Part shown: piece by piece, positions 57,597-64,000 of the stretch
How positions within the stretch are numbered: position 1 is the first letter of the stretch
Layout: each line of letters starts with the position of its first letter
Assembly: GCA_034508935.3 (NCBI GenBank)
Contig: CM067442.1
Span: 92,272,283 to 92,336,282, forward strand
DNA length: 64,000 nt
Source: Berghia stephanieae
Taxonomy: Eukaryota; Mollusca; Gastropoda; Nudibranchia; Aeolidiidae
Direction of reading: 5' to 3'
The notes under the pieces: model-generated
What the model saw: the letters and a program-made list of their open reading frames with translations, nothing else
Database searches by the model: none
Told to the model about the DNA's origin: nothing
Position numbers and translations under genes: made by a program

Positions 57597-60500
57597 ATGA
57601 TGCCATCAGCCTCAAGCATAAAAACAAGCAATGACGCAGAAGTGGACCCTTATACTGGCCCATATAAAGCCACCCGACTGGTGAGAATTTATCTGCCAAG
57701 ATCTGCCAAGATGATTTAAATTGTGGTGTAATTTCTTGCTTTTATGATTTTGTTTTTTTGTTTTCAAAACTAATTTTTGCTTGTTTCAGAGATCACTGCA
57801 CTTTTTTTTTTTGACCACCTCCTTTCATTTGCGCCTTCAGTTTTGTTTTGTTTTTGGGGGTTTTTTTTGGTGGGGGGGGGGGGGGGGGAGGGGAGGGTTT
57901 TTTTTCTTTTGGTTTAAATTTTCATTACTTTAATGCTTTATGTTAAGAAATTACTTTAAAAAAAATACAATTTGAATTATTTTCATATTCTCTTTGTTTC
58001 AGTGGAATGATGTGATATCAGCATTTCGAGAGAATCTGCCTTGTGGGCGACACAGGCGATTCATGAGATCATTTGATAACTGCTTCTCAGGTTCCTCTGC
58101 TGCAGATTGGTTGTTTGAGTACTTAAAATCAAACAGGAGCTTTGGCTCAGATGTCAAAAGGTAGAATACCCGATTATGGGGGGGGGGGGGGGGGGGGGGG
58201 GGTAAATTGCATTGTTTATTACATGTTGGATAATCTACATTTAAAATTAGGTCATTGTTTAAATACAGTGCAAACTATCTATAACAATATAGAAAAAAAA
58301 TGTTATAGTGGAGAACCGAAGGTGGGGGAGGGGTTAACTACCATGAATGGAATGCAATGGTACAATATATGGACCAGCTGCATCAGCATCAGAGGGAGCA
58401 TCAGAGGTGTGATCCTTATGTGAGGCAAAGTGAAACTGAAAGTTACCTTAGCTCACACTGGCACTTTGCATTGCACAAGTTTTTACTAGCCAGTGGACTA
58501 TCAACAAGGTGCCCACTTGCGCTACATGTGACAAGAAACTATACCTTTGGCAAAGAGCGAGTGCTACAGAGTTCGACAGCCTAGTGAAGGCTTTTGAAAC
58601 TGGCAGCACCACCTAAGCTTGCTTTTTGTCTCCTTTGCCTCAACTTAGAAACACGTTTCAGCATTTATCTGCAGTCACTGCAATTTTTTCTCTGTGGTTC
58701 AAACCCATATTTGATTTTCTCATGGAACTTGATAATTGTGAACAAGCTGCCATGTTGCTGTATAGGATTTTTACAAAAATGTATGACACTTTGGTATGTT
58801 TTTTGTTACTAATGATACATATGTGGAAAATCTGGACTTAGGTGTCATGTCATTATAAGTGGGTTGCACTAAACATAGTACAGTGCAACCTCTCTATAAC
58901 AACAGTGTCAGGATGGGGAAAATGTCTTTATAGAGGGGTTGTCAAAAAGAAGGGCAAGGGGGGGGGGGGGGGGGAAGAGACTTGAAATTCAATTTTCAAG
59001 TTTATCCAGGTTTGGGACCAGCATGTATGCAATTTCATACAAAGCCACAATATTTTTAAAAATTTGTTTGTTTTGAGTTTTTTATCACATGTTTGTAGGT
59101 ATCCCAAACTACTGCTTTTAACAGGTGATTGTTTCTTCACAAATCATCAAATTGTAGGTCTCTTTGAACAATCTCTCTTTCTCTTGAATTTAAGGTATTG
59201 CTGAAAAACTTATACCATTAAAATCAGTAATCTTTGAAGATTATAAGATCCCAAATTGGGCCTGCTAGCTTGCTTCAATACATAGCGCCATCCATATAAA
59301 CAAAGCCTTTTTTTTTCGTCCCCTATACCAGATTTATGTTTTTTCACAAATCATAAAAAAATGAGGTCTATTTGAACAGTCTCTCTCTCTCTCTTGAACT
59401 TACGTTAATGGTAAAAAAAAAGATTTATACTATTATAATCAGTAGCCTTTGAAGATTACAATAGCAAATATTGGGCCTGCTCGGTTTATTCAGCACCGTC
59501 TATGTAAATATAGCCTATTTTTTTCTTTCCCCAACCAAAATTTAGTTTTCTTCACAAATTAAAAACCCATTCTTTTTAAATTTATTTTCCGATTTTGATA
59601 AATAAAGTGTTATTTTCCATGGTTTGGGAAGTCACATGTGGCTTTGTAATTTAATTTTTGCTAATTGTATAATGACATTTTAGTTTGGGATACCTAATGT
59701 TTGGGTGTTTTTTTTCCTAACTCAGAGAGAAAGCTGTTTCTTTATTAAACAAGCTCTACAATGCAGGCATATTTGAAGAGGTCAAAGTCTCAAAAGCAAT
59801 GCAGCATAAAACAGTTGTTCAAGATAGCCGTTTGTACAGGTAATTTATTTGGTTCACTGTCATTGTAATCAGTTTCAATTTTTATAGGGTAAGTGGCTTT
59901 CTCCTCTTCGCCCCCTCCCCCAACCACCACCACCCAGCTTGTCAACCTATTTTTGGGGATATCTCTTGTTCTTTATTCTACCCAGTATGTCTGATGTCCC
60001 TGTACATATATAAAACTTTCTGTCCTTATGAGACAATTGGTTTGCCCAAGCCCTGGCTGGAGTTCTTCCATAGAAGGGAATGGTCAAATGTGCATGTTAT
60101 TTTTTTTTGGGGGGGGGGGGGGGGGGTTGTTTTAAAAAAAATTCACTTGTACTTTTCGTCTTAAGCATTTCATTATATTTGCTTTAATATATATTTGAAA
60201 TCACATTCTTCAACAAAGGAGCATATTTTGCCATCATTATGGATCATGTGTTGTGTTTAATCTTCAAACAGTGCCTGATGGTTGGGAAGCAGAAGAAATG
60301 GGCATTTAGGCTGATCAGACATTTAGATGAAGTTGATCAAGAGCAAGATAAAGGCATATATAAACTTTTATATCAAGCATTTCAACTGATTCAAAATGAT
60401 TATTGTGTTCCCCAGTGCTTAGTTTAGTTTATTCCACCAGCAGGCCATTTTAAACATTTCAAATAGTACAAGTTGTCTGTTAGGCATCCTTTTTGTCACT

Positions 60501-61398
60501 ATACTTAACAAGTTTTGTTACTGTCTAAATTTAGGTACAAACTCTCTTACACACAGTGAGAAAGCGTGTGTGTATGTGTGTGCGTGTGCATTCAACTGAT
60601 TTTCACATTTTTTCATGTTGCTCAGTTCAAGCTCTCGTGATTTCTCTATGAGAATTGCACTTTGAACTTATCGATACACCATTCCATGAGAACTTTGTCT
60701 TTATGATTTGCACCTCAATATGAGATTCTTCTGTAATGTTGAAGGACATCAAGCCCTACCAGGGCAGACATTGTGGCTCGTGGTCCAGTCTACAGGGTTT
60801 GAGAATAGATGGTAGATGTTGAGTGACTTCAAAGAAGGATGTAATAAAAAGAGGCAGATGTTTGTGTAAAATCAAAAGCCCCTACAAGACCTTACATATT
60901 GTGGGCATGTGTGATTTGAGTTGGCGAAGTTTACCTGACTTACTTTGGTAGGCAATTATAATTGTCCTTTTCAACAGCAAGTGGACAGTTGTAAGAAGCT
61001 GATCGGATGCTACATGGAGAGAAAGCAGTTTGAGGGACATGGGATGAGATTGAAACTGCTGGAGAGAGTGAGGGTGGAGCAATTGTAAGATTAATTTATA
61101 GTTATTCAGGGCAGTATTATTAGTTGTCAAATAAGACTCACAAACAGGGAATGAATCAATTCTTTTGACCGCAAATGGTTCAGAGAAATTCTTTTTCTTT
61201 TATTTATTTTTTTTTTTTTAGAGTGGGCAATAAGGTGAATTCCATTTTAAAACATGTGCATTTAGAGTTGTAATTTAAAGAGAAATCATTCCGTTTCATC
61301 AAATTAGCGGGCATTTAGGCAAAACGAGCACTATGCCAACAGGCATTTAGGCGATCACCACTGTATTATAAATTTGCTTTTTAATTCAACATTTGATA

Positions 61399-61497
<99 letters not shown>

Positions 61498-62528
61498 CTT
61501 TGTTTTTTTTTTTTAATGAAATGTTTTCATACAGGATTAAATTTTCTTTGAGTAATAAGAACCACTGTGACTTGCTATTAGGACAGAACCCCATGATCTA
61601 AAGTGAGATGACTAGCTCAAAGCCACACAGTGTGGTGTGGTGTGTAATCGTCAAATCTGGTACCTCTAAATTATTGAGCAGACTGCTGTGTCATACTGTT
61701 CCATTGTGCTCATATTACCAATCAATAGGTTTCATATATGCTGTTAAATCTTTCAATACTGACTGGACAGGGTTTCAAGCCACTGCAATCCACTACCATC
61801 AATACTTAGACATAGCAATTGCATAGGTCATCCTCTTATCTATTATATGGAATGATCAAGCACAACATATTGGCAAAAAATGTTTCTTTCTCAGTACTAC
61901 AAGGAACTGGAACGCTTTGTATTTGACAGATGGAATAAAATGTTTCTTTCTCTAGTACTTCAAGGAACTGGAACGCTTTGTATTTGTCAGATGGAATATT
62001 ATCTGCGCCAACAGGAGAACAGTTGAAACAATGATAAGAGCATTTTTCAAATAATTATTCATATGATATTTTTTTAGTACATTTATTTTTGGGGGTTTTT
62101 AAAAACTTTTTTTTCTCTTATACAATTTAAATAGGAAGTAATAGCATATTAGATAAGAAGATGATATGGTAACTAATTCCTATATTATTTTTACAAACTA
62201 TATTTCGTTTATTCAAACACAGATTACTGCCTGTTTCACCTTCAAAACTAAAGATTACTCGTTTACCTCTTGCTCCAAGAAATGATGCATGCCTTGGTCA
62301 AACCGTTCATTATTCAATGTTACAAAAAGACATTGATTCAAAGAAGGATAAAACCAAAATTATTCATCCACTACCAAAAAAGGCTGACCCTAAACCGTTA
62401 TCTAAGACAAGTATCAGCAAAGGATCAGAGGAGCAAAATAAACAAAAGTACCCAGCTTGTCGCATTGTTCCTAAAATCTTATCCAGCTCTGAAATTACAG
62501 AAGTATGGAAGAGGACTTTTATTTTCAG
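57597..62528 (+). CDS. DEP domain-containing protein 1/1B-like, first four coding exons (continues beyond window)
   Basis: DEPDC1/DEPDC1B-type protein: N-terminal DEP domain, normally followed by a RhoGAP-like region, linked to mitosis and Rho signalling in vertebrates. Exons: 57597-57680, 58003-58160, 59726-59839, 62223-62528; frames join (phases 0, 2, 2, 2) for about 221 residues. Start: MMPSASSIK; an acceptor at 57590-57591 just upstream means an unseen 5' UTR exon. GPYKATRLWNDVISAFRENL and the DEP core (RRFMRSFDNCFSG, AADWLFEYLK, LLNKLYNAGIFEEV, DSRLYR) fill residues 20-120. Exon 4 holds a Lys/Pro-rich linker, then YPACRIVPKILSS and EVWKRTFIF, which match DEPDC1B (PACRLV...EEIWKSM) better than DEPDC1. 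The RhoGAP-like exons must lie past 64000. Confidence 0.88.
58181..59000. other. DEPDC1B intron 2 with two pogo-like left ends and a coding-like stretch
   Basis: TA-CAGTGCAAACTATCTATA at 58268 and TA-CAGTGCAACCTCTCTATA at 58881 are in the same orientation, like left ends of a pogo family. Between them, 58626-58841 reads PLPQLRNTFQHLSA...FLMELDNCEQAAMLLYRIFT, which looks coding but matches nothing I recognise. No matching right ends found. Confidence 0.35.
59950..60165 (+). mobile_element. Diverged GCGCCGTAAAACCC-family retroposon fragment
   Basis: Keeps TTTCTGTCCTTATGAGACAA, CCCTGGCTGGAGTTCTT, AGAAGGGAATGGTCAAATG in family order; the 3' end is replaced by a G run. Confidence 0.5.
60166..61395. 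other. DEPDC1B intron 3, nothing firm
   Basis: The right end of a probable Tc1/mariner-like element lies at 61300-61362 (GCATTTAGGCGATCACCACTG followed by TA) with repeated GCATTTAGGC; its left end was not found. No gene. Confidence 0.4.
61400..61491. repeat. (CT)n microsatellite
   Basis: CT dinucleotides with one break near 61421. Confidence 0.95.
61881..62001. repeat. 60-bp tandem duplication upstream of DEPDC1B exon 4
   Basis: TGTTTCTTTCTC...GGAACTGGAACGCTTTG occurs at 61881-61940 and 61941-62001 with a few differences. It is intronic; neither copy extends an exon. Confidence 0.85.
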
Positions 62529-62549
62529 GTTAGTTTACATTTTTTATTA

Positions 62550-63417
62550 CGAGGGCTGTCCAGGAATTCAGGTAAGTAATGCCATAACTCATGAACTGCA
62601 TGTTGTATCTAAAATCTGTAAACTGGAAATTAAAGATCTATTCATTTAGAATTTAGAAAAGTGTCAGCCCGACGGGTCCCAAAACAGCTGACAGGTGGTC
62701 ATAAGGATCACTGTGAACAAGTGTCTCAAAATCTCCTTCAAGGCTTCAATGATGAAATGAAAGTCAACCGCATATGGGACCTAGTGGTATTAGCAGATAT
62801 GAATGAGTTATTGACCATGTGATCGCTGGTGACGAGACATGGGTTCACCACAGTACATCAGAATCAAAGAGGGACTCAATGATGTGGAAACATCCATCTT
62901 CATCGCCAGTTAAGAAATTCAAGGTGCAACACTCAGCGGAAAAAAAATTGTGGCCACTGTGTTCTGGGGTACTAAAGGTGTTCTTCTGGTGGACTTTTAA
63001 AAATGTGATCAGACAATAAATACAGCTAGACATTGCAAAACATTGGACAAGTTGAGGGAGGTCGTGCAGTGAATGAGACCGGGGTGGCTAAGCAAGGGCA
63101 TTGTTTTCCAACACAACAATACAAATACAACACCACATGCCGCAAACATCACAAAACTGTCTGAAAACTCATGGATGGGAAGTTTTGCTACTGCTCCTCA
63201 TAGCCCTGATCTGGCACAAACAGTTTGAGGGTCTTGACGTCAATTTTTTAGGTATGTTTGCCCTTCTGTTGCGGTGGAGTAAATGCATCAATGAGCATGG
63301 CAATTACGTAGAAAAGTAGACAAATGGTATGTACATCTATTTTGTAAGTTTCATTAGATTTGCTCAACACATTTCGTAACTACGACCTTGCTTACCTTAA
63401 TTATGGGACAGCCCTTG
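62550..63417 (+). mobile_element. Decayed mariner (SETMAR-type transposase remnant)
   Basis: TIRs CGAGGGCTGTCC / inverse of CAAGGGCTGTCC, flanked by TA (62548-62549 and 63418-63419). The plus strand keeps IAGDETWVHHSTSESKRDSM and WKHPSSSPVKKFK, typical of the mariner DDE domain, and APHSPDL-like pieces further on, in several broken frames. Shorter than an intact mariner (about 1.3 kb), so internally deleted as well. Starts 22 bp after the DEPDC1B exon 4 donor. Confidence 0.9.
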
Positions 63418-63419
63418 TA

Positions 63420-64000
63420 TTTACATTTTTTCTTAGACTTAGTTTATTGATCTATTCTTTTTATTTGTGAAAAATTCGTGAAATAGATGACACATGGAAA
63501 AGTTGGAATGGTTATTCATTGAAACAAGCTTGGAGCTAAAATAACAAATTTGTGCGAAGGATTATATGGCCTCATCATAGAATTACATAAAGACCTGTAT
63601 CAAATGAAATCAAGCAGTGTAAACCATGCGGTTGGGGGGGGGGGGGGGAGGGTTATCTTTTAAATATTCCTCCATCTCATGTTGAAACTCATGTTTTTTA
63701 TTTATTTAGTATTTATTTGTATATATTAGCTTACCTACTATTATAACAGTGTTGAACAATCTTCAAATCCATAAAAGTATCCTTTAGAACACTTGTATCT
63801 GGCAAAGGGGGGAGTGGTCTAACTTACGCAGCTATACAATCATCGCTGATTGTACAAGGAAAAGAAAATAAAAAAATAAAAAACAAACTAAACCTCATAT
63901 TGAAACATGTCCCTTTGATTTTGAAGTGAGTGTCACATATTGAGTTATCGAACCTCCTTTTCCTAGAAAGCTTCATATTTTTTTAATGCACATAATAGTC
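63420..64000. other. DEPDC1B intron, window end, nothing recognised
   Basis: AT-rich with a G13 run at about 63636-63650. No exon continuing the DEPDC1B frame was found. Confidence 0.5.

Noticed and set aside
60239-60427. 62-codon frame as a possible DEPDC1B exon
   Set aside because: No matching splice sites or phase and no similarity to the DEPDC1 family.
1-64000. Retrovirus-like, LTR or capsid-bearing element
   Set aside because: No long terminal repeats, gag, protease, integrase or capsid-like coding was seen; all reverse-transcriptase fragments belong to LINEs.

Overview
The window looks like nuclear DNA of an invertebrate animal. The genes are split by long AT-rich introns, gene density is low, and there are many microsatellites and nested transposable elements. 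The repeat style and protein similarity feel lophotrochozoan, perhaps molluscan. That is an impression, not proof: there is no rRNA, mitochondrial or species-specific marker.

Three ordinary host genes are present. (1) + strand, 66-9373: a five-exon glucuronyltransferase-I gene (B3GAT3-like), which adds the last sugar of the proteoglycan linker. (2) - strand, 26655-42781: a CWC27 spliceosomal cyclophilin gene. All coding exons from the second to the last were found; the short first coding exon was not. (3) + strand, 57597-62528 and running off the window: the first four coding exons of a DEPDC1/DEPDC1B-like gene. They have unrelated jobs (Golgi glycosylation, pre-mRNA splicing, Rho/mitosis-linked signalling), and nothing suggests joint regulation.

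The most unusual item is a three-exon gene on the - strand at 32168-36528, inside the 8.1-kb seventh intron of CWC27 and on the same strand. It would encode about 1032 residues: a coiled-coil N-terminal half, then a core that resembles a very divergent hAT-type transposase. It is intact, and no terminal inverted repeats (TIRs) were found around it by eye. It could be a young autonomous transposon or a captured host gene.

Layout: 1-9373 B3GAT3-like, with a TIR element in intron 2 and a triplicated splice acceptor before exon 4. 9374-26654 intergenic, packed with mobile elements: pogo-type and piggyBac-type miniature elements, several copies of a roughly 520-bp retroposon with target-site duplications, and a TIR element carrying both a piggyBac-like insert and a LINE. 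26655-42781 CWC27 with the nested gene, a third pogo-type element, a fold-back repeat and minisatellites. 42782-57590 intergenic, with a LINE broken by a TIR element, a second LINE fragment inside a local repeat, a hAT-type miniature element and many simple repeats. 57597-64000 DEPDC1B-like, with a decayed mariner in its fourth intron.

Several elements could be bounded to the base because a second copy, or the host element's reading frame, preserves the empty target site. Long G or C homopolymers (12-20 bases) recur about every 3 kb. No retrovirus-like or LTR element, CRISPR array or functional tRNA/rRNA gene was seen.
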